From: Pestalotiopsis fici W106-1
Lineage: Eukaryota > Ascomycota > Sordariomycetes > Amphisphaeriales > Sporocadaceae
Direction: 5' to 3'
Length of the DNA stretch: 64,000 nucleotides
NCBI RefSeq assembly: GCF_000516985.1
Contig: NW_006917099.1
Coordinates: 2,062,685-2,126,684 of the forward strand
A program made the translations under genes and the position numbers. Within the stretch, counting starts at the first letter, position 1; each line of letters opens with the position of its first letter. The notes below the pieces were generated by a model. It had not been told where the DNA came from and ran no database searches. It saw only the letters and a program-made list of their open reading frames with translations. Positions 1 to 12,900 of the stretch are shown here, piece after piece.

Positions 1-725
1 GGTAAACAGTGCCGCCAGCACACGGCTGAGCTGTGTCGCTGCCGCTTTCGAGGTGGCGTAAATGGGCTGGCCGCCGCTGGGACCCTTCATGACTCCGGAA
101 ATGGACGTGATATTGACCACTTGCGACGTGTACCCGGGCGTCGCGTCGCGGCCCCGGGCTAGCAGCGGGAGTAGAGCCATGGACATGTAGTATGCTCCCG
201 CCACATTGGTCTGGAATGTATTTGCCCATTCGTCTTGCTCCGACTTGAGAAAGTGCTCTGATATGGCCTTGGCATCCTTCATGTCGGGTTGGCCGGCCGA
301 TGCTGTAGCAGGGTTAGACAAAAGCAATCTTGCGCATCGTTTTCATCTCACATACAGTATTTTGTCGCATCGTCGCGCGCAATACCCGCATTATTCACCA
401 ACAGATGAATACCTTTGGGTTCCTTGCTCTCCAGCGTCTGGGCCAGTTTGACGCAGCCGTCCTTGGTGCTGACGTCGCCAGTCAAAGCATGTATGCTGCC
501 CGGGCCGGTACTATAGCGCTTGACCGTTTCCTCGAGCACCTCGTTTCGCCGCCCGGTTATGTACACCTTGGCGCTGTTGGACTGCAGCGCCTGGGTAATC
601 ATGAGGCCAATGCCAGTGCCGCCGCCAGTCACTACGGCCGTGACGTGCGAGACGTCAAACAGGCTGTTGGCTTGGAGATTTTGGTTTTCGGTCTTGCCTG
701 GACATTTGTCAATACTTGTAGTCAT
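1..725 (-). CDS. Short-chain dehydrogenase/reductase (SDR), 3' end outside window
   Basis: An NAD(P)-dependent oxidoreductase of the classical SDR family; the substrate cannot be read from sequence. The first exon (725-356) holds the Rossmann glycine motif TGGGTGIG near residue 33 and the structural NNAG motif near residue 110. A 53-base intron (355-303, GTATGT...CTACAG) joins in phase to a second exon that runs off the left edge. That exon carries the catalytic serine (NITSIS) and the YxxxK pair (YATSK). The ATG at 725 is the first in frame and leaves a short leader before the nucleotide-binding fold. The 224 codons seen are most of a typical 250-300 residue SDR. Family assignment is firm and the pathway is unknown. 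Confidence 0.9.
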
Positions 726-1174
726 GGCATTAACTGCAAAACTTGCCTGTTGCCATGGTTGCTGTTTGAGTTATAATTTGAAATGGTCGAAATGCACTGC
801 GAATGGGAATAGATCTTGTAAAAAGTGATTTCAACATTCTAAGCAAGTTGTATTTGAAAATATTCAAAATGAAAAGCAAACATGACGTGCCGCATATTAA
901 AGGTGCATATCAACGAGGACGTCATGACGGCATCACCATGTGCCCCGCGATGTTCCGGGCCCGGACCGGTACGCTAACCTTGTCCATTTCCGTTTACGAA
1001 TTGTATAATCAACACTTGATATTTCACCTTTAATTCTACAAAATAGCATCAATTTGAATAGCATCACTTGGTCATTCAGAGACAGAAATTGTTTACATCA
1101 TGGGTAATTCAAAAGTTTCTTTTATATATACAAGAAAAGTACCGTACTTATATCATTATTTTCATCGTGAGATA
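726..1174. other. Spacer: SDR promoter side and protease 3' side
   Basis: 449 bases between the start of the SDR and the stop of the next minus-strand gene. The sequence is AT-richer than the flanking exons, and I see no ORF with protein-like composition and no RNA gene. It should hold the SDR promoter and the polyadenylation region of the protease. Confidence 0.5.
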
Positions 1175-3953
1175 TTAGTTGGCATAGCTAATGGCAAACT
1201 CGGCCGACTCGGCAACATCATACTCGGACTCATCGCTGGCATCGCCAAAAATGTGCAGAGCGGAAATCTTGAACTTGTACGTACCAGCCGGGGCATAGGT
1301 GCCGTCGGCCAAGGTACCGTTCCAGGCGGCCGACCAGGGGTCGCGCGAGGCAAACTCAATGGGGGAGCCCAGGATTTGGCCCAGGTTGGTTTCGCTGCTG
1401 TCAATGACCTCGTACTTGACGAGAGGCGAGCCAAAGGCCAGGTCGGAAACGGCAAGGGGCTCGACAACCGTGGTCGTGTTGGCGTCATTCTTGTACAGGA
1501 CAAAGCTAGAGTTGCTGCCCGTGATGGGGGCGAGGGTAGAGTCGGTCGACAGGGCGAGGTAGCCATCGGCGAGGACAGTGGTGTCGTGGAGGCTACCGAC
1601 AATGCCCTGGTATGGCAGCGAGAGGCTGTCACCGTTGCTGCCGTTGAGGTTAATGTAACCAGAGTAGACGGGCAGGCGGGTAGCATCAACGGTAGGGGGA
1701 GTAACGGTCACAGAAATGACGGCATCACTGCCGGCAGCAACGGTAACCTTGTCCTCACCAAAGGCGACAGTGGCAGCATCGTCGGTAAACTCGATACCGG
1801 GAAAGATGTCGGGGTAAATCGAGGTGGAAAAGGTGTATCCGGTGGCGGCACTGACAGAGCTGAGGTCGTAGGTGACATCCTCGGATCCCGTGTTGGTTAT
1901 GGTAAAGTTGAGAGTGCTGACAAAGTTGTCCGTGTCGTTGAATGCAAGGTAGGAGACGCTGGGGATGATGGTGGCATAGGCAGCATCGAAAGCCTGGACG
2001 AGACCAGCACCCTGCTGGGCGACGGGAGCAAGAATGTCATAGGTGCCGCTGCCATCGTTGAGGTTGGCCGGAGCGGCCGTGGCGACCAAGAGGGCCTCGA
2101 TGACGGCGGGGTCGAATGTGCCACGGACGTCGGCAACGAGAGCAATAACGGCAGCAACAAGCGGGCAAGCCATGGATGTTCCAGAAAGGACGGCATAAGA
2201 GCCAAGAGTCTGGGGCCAAGTGGACAGAATGTTGCCACCAGGAGATCCGACCTGGGGCTTGACATCGGCCTCGAAGGTGGGACCCCAAGATGTGTAGGTG
2301 CTGAGGTATCCTCCAGTGACGGTGTTTTGGGTCGTGGTCAAGTTGACGGGGGCCGTCTCGGGGTCTTCAAAGTCGAGCTCAACGTCGGATCCAGCAGCGA
2401 GGGCATTGACCCAAGTCACTCCCTGGTCAGCAGTGACCATGCCGACGGCGAGAATACCGTCGACAGTGTCGGCAGCGGCAGCAGTAGCGCCAGCCACATT
2501 GTTGTAGAACAAAATGTACTTGGCACCGTACGCGGCAGCATTGGTTGCCTTTTGGACAAAGGTACAGGTTCCACGGCGAATGAGGACAACGTAGCCAGAC
2601 AGATCAGGGGTGTCGGTTGGGTAAGCGTCACAACCACCGGCAGTGTCACTGGTGTTGTAGGAAGCAGTCCAGAGGGGCAGGTTTACACCAGCCCAGTCGC
2701 TTGGCTCTCCAGCGGCGTAGCCAAACTTTTCAATGCTGCCTCCGTCGACGGTGTAGTTGGAGACGGTGAGCAGAGCGGGCGACTCGACATTGTCAAACGA
2801 GGCAATGGCAGTAACCTTTTTACCATTGGCAGCGGTGCTGGCGTAAAACAGACCATAGTCACCACTGTTGCCGGCAGAGACGGTGCAAGGAACACCCTGC
2901 TCAACGATACGGGAGACGACAACGGCCCAGGGGTCCTCGCTCCATCCGGAAGAGCCACCGATGGAGGCGGTAATGATTTGACTGCCCTCGTCGTACGCGC
3001 GGAGGTAAGCCTCAATGAGGACATCATTGCCAGCGCTGCCGTCGCAGCCAAAGACACGGTAGGCACCAAGTGTGACACCCTATTCGAGTCAGCCATGATC
3101 AAGGGAAAGAAGCGCAGTCAACCTACAGGAGCGGTACCAGTAAAGCCCAATTCATTAGGCTGAGCGGCAATGATACCCGCAACATGAGAACCGTGTCCAG
3201 CGCAACCATCATACGGGCTGTCTAGCATTAGCAAAAGCCTCGAGAGAAATCATTTCACATCTTACTCGTCATCCGGAACTGGAGTGTTGTAACCAGTATA
3301 GTCGTCACCAACGAGATCGTAGCCGTAGCTGACCAGGTAGCCTGGGCCGAAACCACCTCCGAGGGCCGGGTGGGTATAGTCAATCTGTCAAGTCAGCATG
3401 GCTCAACAACTCGCTGTAATACAACTTACACCAGTGTCAATGACACCAATCTTGATACCCTCACCGACGATACCCTGAGCACGGAGCTTGTCGACCTGGG
3501 TCATGACATGGGGCGAAAAGGTGTCGGTAGTATTGTCGTCTTGTCTCTTGGTCAGAGCACCAGACTCGGGGGAACCCGTCCAGACAACCTCGGTCTCTGG
3601 CAGAGAGTAAACCCGGTTCGGCCAGACCTTCTTGACACTGGGCAAGGACAAGAGGTTCTTGGCCTCGCTGTCTGCCGTGGAGAGGTCATTAAACTTGATG
3701 GCGGCACCCTTGAAGAGTGGCGAGTCATAGGTCTTTGTTGTCTCGCTGACGGAGCTGGCATGGCTAAAGAAGTTTGCCGAGTCCTAAGTAAGTCAGTATA
3801 GAAAATTGCGGTCCATCAGTTGAAACTCACCTCTGTGTCCTCGAATTCAACAATGTATGATCCAGGAACAACCTTGATGGCCTGGCGAGAAGCTGCCGCA
3901 GAGACAGCTCCAGCGCTCGCCAAGAGCGACAGAACCAAATTGCTTCTAACCAT
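1175..3953 (-). CDS. Secreted subtilisin-like serine protease (S8, Vpr/Pr1C-like)
   Basis: A secreted preproprotease. The start at 3953 gives the signal peptide MVRSNLVLSLLASAGAVSA; an in-frame ATG at 4007 would bury it. An I9-like propeptide follows. The catalytic triad is complete: Asp in GVIDTG, His in GHGSHVAG, Ser in LSGTSMACP. A protease-associated (PA) insert lies between His and Ser (around RRGTCTFVQKA), and an Fn3-like C-terminal region follows Ser, the layout of the minor extracellular protease Vpr group that includes Metarhizium Pr1C. Four introns fit in phase: 3830-3784, 3429-3385, 3265-3218 and 3126-3080. Likely role: extracellular protein breakdown; a role in infection would be inference. 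Confidence 0.92.
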
Positions 3954-6900
3954 GACTACGGTTTTACTGACAATCCTCACTCTTGGATCGAGTTCAGCAC
4001 ACGACAAGAGACGACGACGAAGCTGAATTCAGATGGACCCGGAAAAGAGGAACATTTCTTGTGAAAGCGGGACGGCGCCATTATTTGTAGCTACAACCCA
4101 TACATGGTACATATGACGATCCGGGGGTCCCAAATCGGACGGCTTGGTGCGCACTGGGCGAATAGCTTGTTGGCATTTACCTGCTCCCCTTTGCCCCCCC
4201 GGCTACTGTGGTGTTGTTGCCCCAATAAAGGTGCTCCACTACGGGTGCAACCATGGGTACTCTGTATGCCGGTCATGATAAGCTACCTAGCATGATGATC
4301 ACTATCGTAGAAGAGTTGGGCCAACGTAATAGGACAGCATAACGCAAGGGTTCGCCGGGAAGGTCCACGGGCCTCAAGGCACATTCGGGGTCAAGCATCC
4401 TTTTGCTTGGCAGGGACCGGGGGGGTTTTCCCAGGCGAGATCTTGCTCATCTTGGTCGCCCTGTGTGCTCACTTTTCGTTGGTCAATTGAGGGGAGAGAC
4501 CGTCTCGTTGGTGGCGTCCCGCTCCTTGGAGGCTTGGGCGGTGGGCGCTTAGACAAGTCAGGAAGGCCATTGGGGTGGGCCCTACCAGACGAGCTAGAGA
4601 TGGAAGCACTCGATGGAGATGGTCGGAATTGCTCATGATTTCTGATGAGATGCGAATGATGAAATGCGGAAAACCGATAAACTAAGCGAGTAGTTTGATG
4701 TGGTTACTCGCAAGAATTTAGACTTTACGGGTCTTGTGTTGGACAGCATTAGCTCACGTAGACCGCTATATTTCTTCCGCGGTCGCTGTTAATGAGAGAG
4801 AGGCGTACGAGCATTGCCTCCTTGGTTTGCATTACAAGGACCCTCTCTCGCCTCTGCACACAGTAAGACGATTGCGGAGACGAATAAACATGATATGGAG
4901 AGAATGAATCCTTCCGACTTTTAGGATGCTCAATTCTCTCCCTCACTGCCCTGCATTCTGTACGCCGAGAGACAACATGGCAGCGTGCCGGCAACACAAA
5001 AAAGGGGCACGACAAGTCACACGACAAGTTATTTGCTCCTTGTGTGTGTATTACAGCATAAAAATAGAACCTGCCTGATGGGGCTCTTTTTTGGGCATGT
5101 GGAATTCATGTATTTGCACCGCCGAGAAACGATGGACCTGGAAACAAGAATCAAATGTTTTCATCGACTGTATGCTCACGGCCGACCTCCTTGTTCAGGG
5201 CAAAACTGCCGTCGAGGCGCTGGGTGTCTGTTTCCTGGTAATTTGCATCGCGCCTGGGCATATTTCACAGCATGAACCACCGCCTGGACACTGAGCCATG
5301 TCAAAAGAACCATTCAGTCCCGAGCTTGACTCGCACGCAATGACTGCCGAGCGCAAGTGGCCTGGTCTGTTTACCAGCGCCTGGGCAACGAGACTTGGCG
5401 GTTCCCTAGGTGCCATGACGAGTCGGAGGGATATCACAAAAGACCCCAAGCAAGTCATGCAAGGATGGAAAGTAATGGTGTACAAGGAATTGATGAACCT
5501 CTTTGATTGTTCCATTCCGTATACCGGTCAATTAAGCTTTGAAAGCACGTCGATCCAGCGAAAGCGACTTTTAAACAAGCCAACTTTTAGCGGTTCGCCC
5601 AGTTCCCTACAGGTGGACCTTTAGCCGTTGCAAATGCTTAACCATGAATCTTGCACATTCTCCTGCCTCAACGGCTGTATGCTCATTTCGTTTACACTGA
5701 ACTTGCAACCACCAGTCATTCTTGGATACCCTTATTACATACCGGCTATATTCCCAAGTCACACTTTGCCAAGCTAAACTCGTAATGGTGGAGCAAGTCG
5801 ATTGCGGCTCACGGGTGGAAAAGTCTGGACCTGCGACTTTTGAGCTTCCCTATTTGGACGACGGTTCTGCAAGGGCTTCATTTGCCCCCCTCTTGGGTAG
5901 CCACTGGAGCGTGCTGTAAGGTACTGGACATGTCTTTTTTTGGCGAGATCCTTGGTCACGTTGCAACTGGGTCGTCTGATGGAAATAGGCCAATAGTCAC
6001 TCGGTTGGGTCAGTTTCTGTCTGTCGTGATTGTGGAAGAATCGGCATCATGCATTCGCGTCTGCTACCCGTTCATGCCTGTATTTCTTCCCACATAACGT
6101 TCTGACCGTCCATTGGAAAATGAACCCCCAGAGTGTCATTGCGCGGAGAGTACAAGGGCGCGGCTCATGCGCAATGCGACAGCAAGGTTGCGTACTCGTG
6201 GTCCTTGCGATATTTCTCATGTCTGAGCAACGTATGCAATCTTGGCATACAAGTATTCAGACATTTTCCATCATCACGTCTTATCACGAAAGCGTCTACC
6301 AGGACGGACAGACATGTCCCTTGATTACTGCTGGATGCCTCTCGTCTCCATGGGTTAAAAGTCCAATGCACCGCCGATCTCCATGCACCCCCACCGCCAC
6401 CCCGCATCCATTCCATCCGACGTGCATGGCCATGAGAAAGAGTGGGATCGCGTACACTGTTGAGAACGAGTGAGTGGTTCGATCCAAGAGCATGTGTATC
6501 ATGGTGTGTTGTACAGATGCTTGAGATTGCAAAGATTACGTCTTGACCTGGCTGGGAAAAGGTCCAGGGCCTTGATTGCTGCAAAAATGATACCCCCTTG
6601 GACAGATCCCGCGAGTATTAAAGAGTCCATCAGACTTGGCAACAAGTGCTTGTCATGACTTTTCACCGTAATCGATCATGATTCTGACGGCACGTTCACT
6701 TCCGTGGCAAGTCGTGGTATCAGAGTATCGAAAGTGCCATTTTCAGAGCAGACACGCAATCCAGAGACTGGGCACGAGTAATCAGATTGACTGTGCAACA
6801 CTCTAGGTCCTGCAGCAAGAGGTTGTATTGATATACGCTTTTGACTCAAAATCCGTCCCGTTTCTAGACGCTTTTCGCTTGCATGCATGACATTGTGGAT

Positions 6901-8475
6901 GACGGATGCAATCAGTGCATGTCTTTCTAACAATTCTTGGTAAACAAGCATATGCTGTGCACGTGCAACTCATCCGCCAGCGACACAAATGCTACGAGGT
7001 CACAACGCCTAAACGGACTCGAATCTAGTCTCATTTGATAGTATAGCATTGCAAGGTACAAGTTTCTCGACTATCAAGTGGATATACGCCAAAAATAACC
7101 ACGGCAGATGTTATAGTGTCCACTGGTTGCGTTGCATTTCCCCAGTAACATTGCTTATCGGGCCACGACTAGAAGCACCTCTTTTTGGAATATGCACGGA
7201 ATGGGACTTGGTAAGGTGTCATTTGATTTTAAAGCAATGAAACCAAGAGCCCAAATAATACAGGACATTTATAGTTGTAATAACGTGAATGAAACCCTAC
7301 GACTGCTCCACCATTTTCATAGGGCTACGCTTGTGACCTTTTGGGGATGCAGATCCTGTCTGAGAGACTCGGACTGCTCCTATCATCTAGAGACTTGCAT
7401 GCTGGTCGCGTAAATCTGGTATGAATATGAAGTGTGACGGGTGCCCTTGTGAAAACGTATTCTTGACTCGTCGGATTCACTGAATTCAAGTGAGGTTGAG
7501 CATCCTTCACATTGCGTGCCATTCAAATGGGGCACTTGAGAGTCTCAAGTGGCTAAATAACCTGATTATTCGCGTGTGGTTACAATAACGTGAATGAAAC
7601 CCTACGACTGCTCCATCATTTTCATAGGGCTATGCTTGCAATCTTTTGGGGGCTCTTGCCTGAGAGACTCATCTAAAGAGTTGCATGCTTGTGGCGTAAA
7701 TGTGGTATGAATATGAAGCGTGGCAGGTGCCCAGATTAGAATTTATACTCGCAAGATTCACTGAATTCAAATATGATTGAGCATTAATTACCTTGTACGT
7801 GAAAGAATGCGTGCCATTTCGAAGCGGGCACTAGATATTCTCAATTGGCAAGGAATCCTGATTATTCGCGTGTAATTTCATGACTTGGGCTCTATTCTTC
7901 ATCACGAGCCATGTGTCTTGAGATCAAGAGTTTCTGGGTTCTGCCAAGCTCGATTCAGCATGCTATTGTTCTCTGTCCTTGTTTCAAGCAGGGTTTATGA
8001 AATGCAGACATGGTCAAGTAAATGTGGCTAATGTGTGGCTTTGCGGACTGCCTTACATCCATCAGTCACATGAAAGGGCAGCCTTGATTTACAGAATCAT
8101 GTTTTCATCATTACTTCAAGTACTGTCGCATCGAGACTGATTTACAAGGGATTCAACCAGGCATGATTCATTGAGCCATCACATAAAAACTTGTGAGCTT
8201 TGAACTTGTATATTCTGGAATAGTATCCTGCCCCTGATTTATCCCTTTTCCTCCCATTTCTAATATGCAAGCCGTTAGAACCATTCTATGGGGGCAGGGT
8301 ATCTTTTTTCGAGCCAAAAAGGGCCCGTGACCAATGCTCATGTAGAGGTTGAGCACCTTTTAACGCCCCACGCCATGTATAGATGCTAATCAAGGAAATA
8401 AACAAAAGTCTGTCCAATGTGGCAGGGTCTTGTTCTAGTAGACCCAACAGTAAATCAAAAGAAACATGCAACGCT
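3954..8475. other. 4.5-kb spacer without a convincing gene
   Basis: Contains the protease promoter at its left end and the downstream region of the TDT transporter at its right end. ORFs here are short, overlap on both strands and lack recognisable domains or plausible splice partners. Base composition is not strikingly AT-rich, so a strongly RIP-mutated transposon is unlikely. The one clear structure is the tandem duplication at 7276-7883, listed separately. Confidence 0.5.
7276..7883. repeat. Two-copy tandem repeat, unit about 304 bp
   Basis: Unit 1 (about 7276-7580) and unit 2 (about 7581-7883) both begin with AATAACGTGAATGAAACCCT and end with CCTGATTATTCGCGTGT. Long blocks match in order between them (CTACGACTGCTCCA, TGGTATGAATATGAAG, GATTCACTGAATTCAA, GCGTGCCATT). 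The copies differ by many substitutions and small indels, so the duplication is old. Neither unit encodes an obvious protein. Confidence 0.85.
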
Positions 8476-9947
8476 TTAATGATCCTCGACATCCTCGTCC
8501 CGTCCCGGGTACATGATGTCCTGAATCCAAACAGCCCGTACGAGATTGTACAGGACAAAAAAGTAGGTGCAGAGCAGCAGTATCGACATGCCGTTGGCAA
8601 AGTAGAGGACGACCTCGTTTTGCAGCTCGTTGCCAATGGAAATGGTGGCCAGGATAAAGCCCGTGTTGGGGAACACCATGGCCCACCAGCCGAGGTGAAA
8701 GTACTTTGGAGGAGAGGCAATGACGGCGATGACGGCGACAAAGAACCACCACAGAGCCAGGGCCCAGAGGAAGATGGCGCCAATCGAGGCAAAGATGCGA
8801 ATGATTTCGGCGTCAATCATGCCATCTCCGTTGGGGTCGAATTTGTTGGGAAGGCCGTTTGCCATGCCAATGAATGCGAGAGCTGATTTTGTTAGAAAGG
8901 TTACTCGAGGATGGAAAGTCACGACATACCTGTAAAAGATGGAGGTCCGACACACATGAACAAACCAGGACGATGCTCGCGGTTGGGTAGACCTGAAAAT
9001 GTTAGAGATTATTAAAGCAACGAGGAAAGAAACTTACCAGCTTGCATTAGTCGACCAACCATGTGAGCATACATCATGAAGGAAACCGAGATACCCAGGC
9101 CCTGGCAGGTGAGACCACCAACTACAATGGGCACGGCATCAATGTCGGGTTGAGTCGAAGCAATGACCGAGGCTATGGTACCCGACAGCATAATGGGAAA
9201 GATGGGCAAGATCCAGGTCGGCATCATGGTCTGCAGGCCAAAGCTGTGCGAGGCAAAGACGAAACTGTACTGTCCAATGGCCAGAATGAGCGTGACTATG
9301 ACATAACCCCAAAAGACCGTCTTGATGGCCCAGGTGAGGGCCACATCATTGTCGGGTATGGCGTATCGTTGAGTACTGGTTATGAGAGTAGCGACCGAGA
9401 GGAAAAATGTTGGAAAAAAGAAGCCCTCGCGAGGGTGAGAGAGGGATCTGGTAAAGTCGCCGCGGTGTAGAAAGAATCGAGCAATCATGAGAGTAGTGAT
9501 GCAGGTAAAGATGAGAATGTTGAGGATATAAACAAAGAGACCGATTTGCCGGAGTCCAGGAAACTGATGTGGTTGAGCAAAGATGAGAAGAGATAAACCG
9601 CCCGTGCTCATGGGAAATGTATACCAGGCCCAGGTAAAGTGATGAAGTCTCTCCTTGAATCCGTATCGAGGTCGGTTGGGATCGTTGATGTCGACGTGAC
9701 CATGACCTCCACTACCACTCTCGACATCGTGGCTCTCTTTGCCAGCACGGATCGAAGTTGCTGCCGAGTTGAGTTGTGTTTCGGGTTCTGGACTTGCGGG
9801 TCTCTTTTCATTGTGACGGTTTCCGTATGTTTGTAATGAAGCCATTTCAAAGCCGTATGATGGTCCGGCAGTATAGGCGTCGGGTCCAGAACTAGAACTG
9901 GAGGGTTGGGATGTGTGATAATGTCTGGGTACCGTGCTCTTTTCCAT
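8476..9947 (-). CDS. TDT-family transporter (malate permease / SSU1-like)
   Basis: An integral membrane transporter of the tellurite-resistance/dicarboxylate (TDT) family, which includes yeast Mae1-type malate permeases and Ssu1 sulfite pumps. A Ser/Pro-rich cytosolic N-terminus of about 100 residues precedes the family opening HFTWAWYTFPMSTGG. About ten hydrophobic segments follow, including FFFPTFFLSVATLI and the last span before the RDEDVEDH tail. The ATG at 9947 is the first true ATG. Introns at 9037-8993 and 8929-8883 join in phase and restore a continuous membrane domain. The opening motif looks closer to Mae1 than Ssu1, so dicarboxylate transport is my preferred reading. Confidence 0.88.
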
Positions 9948-12900
9948 TGCACCTGGCAATAGCCTTGTGTTGTTCTGACTCGACTGGAATTATATTATAT
10001 GAGTGAGTGTATAGAATGCAACTTGTTCAGCAAGGAGCAAGATGTGAAGGAATTATTGATGAATAGGGTCCAAATGGAAAAGAAGAAAAGAGAGTGCCAG
10101 ACTCTGAAATAATAAATCTGCCCTCGAGATCCAAGCAATGGTCTCTATTGTTGTTGAAGATCCTCTTCACTGCCACGTCCTTTGGGGCGAGTCGGTCTCC
10201 TTTATCAAGTGGACTCTGCCCAGACTGATAGGTATACTGCCAAGAAATGAGAAACATCACAGAATCAGAAGCGTCTGTGGCCAAGAACTTTGCATTGGGC
10301 ATAGTGGCACGCAAACTCGAGGGCGGAGATAAGCCAAGAGACGGCTGGGCGTCGTCTAGTGGCAGCAGGTAGCCCGAGCTTCTCATGACGATCTTCATGA
10401 GTACCATTTTGGAAGTCGACCAAGGCTAGATTCTATGGCCGCGGATCAGCTTGGCACGGGGGTCGGGTTACGGACAGAATCTTGTCTGACCCACTAGCAT
10501 AGGTCATTGGGCGTCTAATACTACCACCTACCGTACCTTGTGAAATTGCTGCTGATTATTATATCATTTGGCACCTCAATTACAGTTGGTTCCCTGGAGA
10601 ATAAACGTCGACGGCTCGAGCGCCACAGAAAAGTACTGGTTCTAGTCTGCGGGCAGAAAATGCGGAGGCGGAGTCTGGAGAAGAAGAAGAAGAACCAGAG
10701 CTTTCCTCTGAAAACTCATGTAACCATTTCTTGTTCGAGGTTTTACTTGAGCCCCCACGGGTTGGAAACATGTATGAATTGTGTAGGTGGTATTAAAATA
10801 GCAAGAGACATACGCACTCCGGCAGTTGAGGCGTGAGTGGTAGATCTCTCAGGGCAAGACGCCCAATCGGAGGGACTGGCGCGACCATGGCTGTGTGCTT
10901 GGCAAACGGGTTGATTGATGCCTGGCTAGCATGACCCTTGTGCTTTTGGCGCCCGCCAGCGTCTGCAATGGCAATGGAAGAAATGTCAAATACTGGATGC
11001 GACACTCTTGTCGTGTTGGAAATGGACGTAGCTCATTCTCAGATCAGTGGGTCTTTCGAGTCCTGTCGCGGAACTGGTCGGGTTGCTGCTGGCCCTGAGA
11101 GGCGACGCAATCCAGCGCCAAAGCCACTGACAAGAGGCAAAACGATGCGCTGTGAGGCTCCCAAATGCTTTCCACCAGCTCCCTCGGCGCCGCTCTTGGC
11201 AGGTCTTGGGCGCGTCTTGGCTGTCAAATGTTGGTGGGTTTATAGTGGGCCAAACAGCAAAGGTACCCCTACGCTACAGCACTTTTTAGCAGCCCCGTTG
11301 GTTTCAATGCTCGAACCTATGGAAAGTTCGGGTGTGATGGGTTTGAGGAAAAATACTCTACCCCCGATCTTTGCCGATAACACCGTAGAGAAACGCCGAT
11401 TTGAGGCAACTCTTGCTTCGTTTGCCCGGGCGGATACTGGCTTGGTTGTTTCATATACTTGCTACGAGACGCCTTTTTTCTTCTCACTTCTATCAGTGCA
11501 TCCAAGCTCGGGCTCACGATACAAAACGACGGCCGGGCATCGATCAAGGTGGATTCATCAGTCCAGATCTCATAAACAACAAGATGCAGACAATGCGCAC
11601 TCTCTCCACTCGCAGTCAACCTCGAAAATGGTAGCCACAGATATCATCTTGGGCAGTCGATGGATCACGTCTGCAACTCAAAACGGATACGGCATCCTCA
11701 CTGATCTGGCCCACAATTGATAGATTTACCTTTTTTCAGCGTGACATTCGCTCCGGGCCGTTCAACGTCTATCGTGGTTATGAACCTTGCAAGTCGGCTC
11801 CGTACCGATTCCAGGTCTGGATTCTCATCGTTTAACCATGTAAAAGTCCATTGTGGCAAGTCGGATTGCATGACTGATTTGGCTGCAAGACCGTCTTGGA
11901 ATATGCAGAGATATCAAATACATGACGTGCAGCTGCAGCCGTGTGGCTTGTTCTATATCAGAGAATACTCCTCAGGGGTAAACTCTACCATTTCAACGAT
12001 TATTCCCGACTCGGATGATAGATCTCGAGCCATATGCCGATATGGTTTGTGACGGCGCTTCCGCCATGCACGTCTCCTTCCGCTACGGCATCAGTGGCTT
12101 GGCTGCTTGAGTCGTTCTCGGTGATATTCACGGCCGATGCAACCAACTTTCTTGCAGAATCTTTGATAACAACGTTGCAATTCCAACTTTTTCCGCTTCA
12201 AATTCTTTCAAATCTCCACGGGAATGCATATATTCACATGAATTATCCGCTCAGATGCGTCCGCTGTCGCAAGCAAAGTGTGTTGTCATGACTTGGCCTA
12301 CCGTACAAGTCTTGGCTTTTATAAAGGGCTTTGAAATCAAAATGGAGCCACACGGAAAAGTTCGGGTGAAATCGCGATTATTATGCATCAACGACACTTT
12401 CAAGAATGCTTCCAAATAAGAAGATTGGGGCTGTATAGCTTGGCGAGTCCACCGGCTTACGCCGACTATTGTTGATCCATGTGCCAAGAGTAAATGTTGA
12501 TGAATATGAGGCTCTGTGCAGAAAATCTCGTATTTTGTTTCTATCCAATTCCATCATGCAAGAGTCTTGGGCTGATTGTTCAGCTGTCGAATCGTGGCAA
12601 TGCTCAGAGTAATATGGAAAGGCCATGCTACAGAGTTGTTTATCAACACTGATATAAACATTACCCATGGCCGGCGATGCCTTGATCGAGGGCATGGATG
12701 ATATCTCATTGTCGAACCAGACGAGATGGGCTGGTTGACATGGTCCTGGGTAATCTAGGTCGCGCTGGAGATGCGATGCTGCAATACCGGGACTCGGGTG
12801 ATACTTTGCCAGATGCCCCGTCACTCGCCGTATACTTCCAGACTCTTTATTGACCGAGTGATATCATCTTGATATTACTTGGACAAGTCCGAGTGGCATG

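Noticed and set aside
1100..3163. 687-codon plus-strand ORF over the protease
   Set aside because: Antisense shadow of the protease exons; Gly/Val-rich with no domain, while the minus strand gives a complete subtilase with triad and spliced introns.
10027..10407. 126-codon minus ORF just upstream of the TDT transporter
   Set aside because: Not recognisable and probably within the transporter promoter/5' UTR; a uORF role cannot be supported without transcripts.
10938..11720. 260-codon plus ORF in the 4-kb spacer
   Set aside because: No domain, targeting signal or consistent composition; overlapped by similar-sized ORFs in other frames; starts at a poor context.
12381..12824. 147-codon minus ORF
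   Set aside because: No motif, no start context, no neighbours that suggest a gene.
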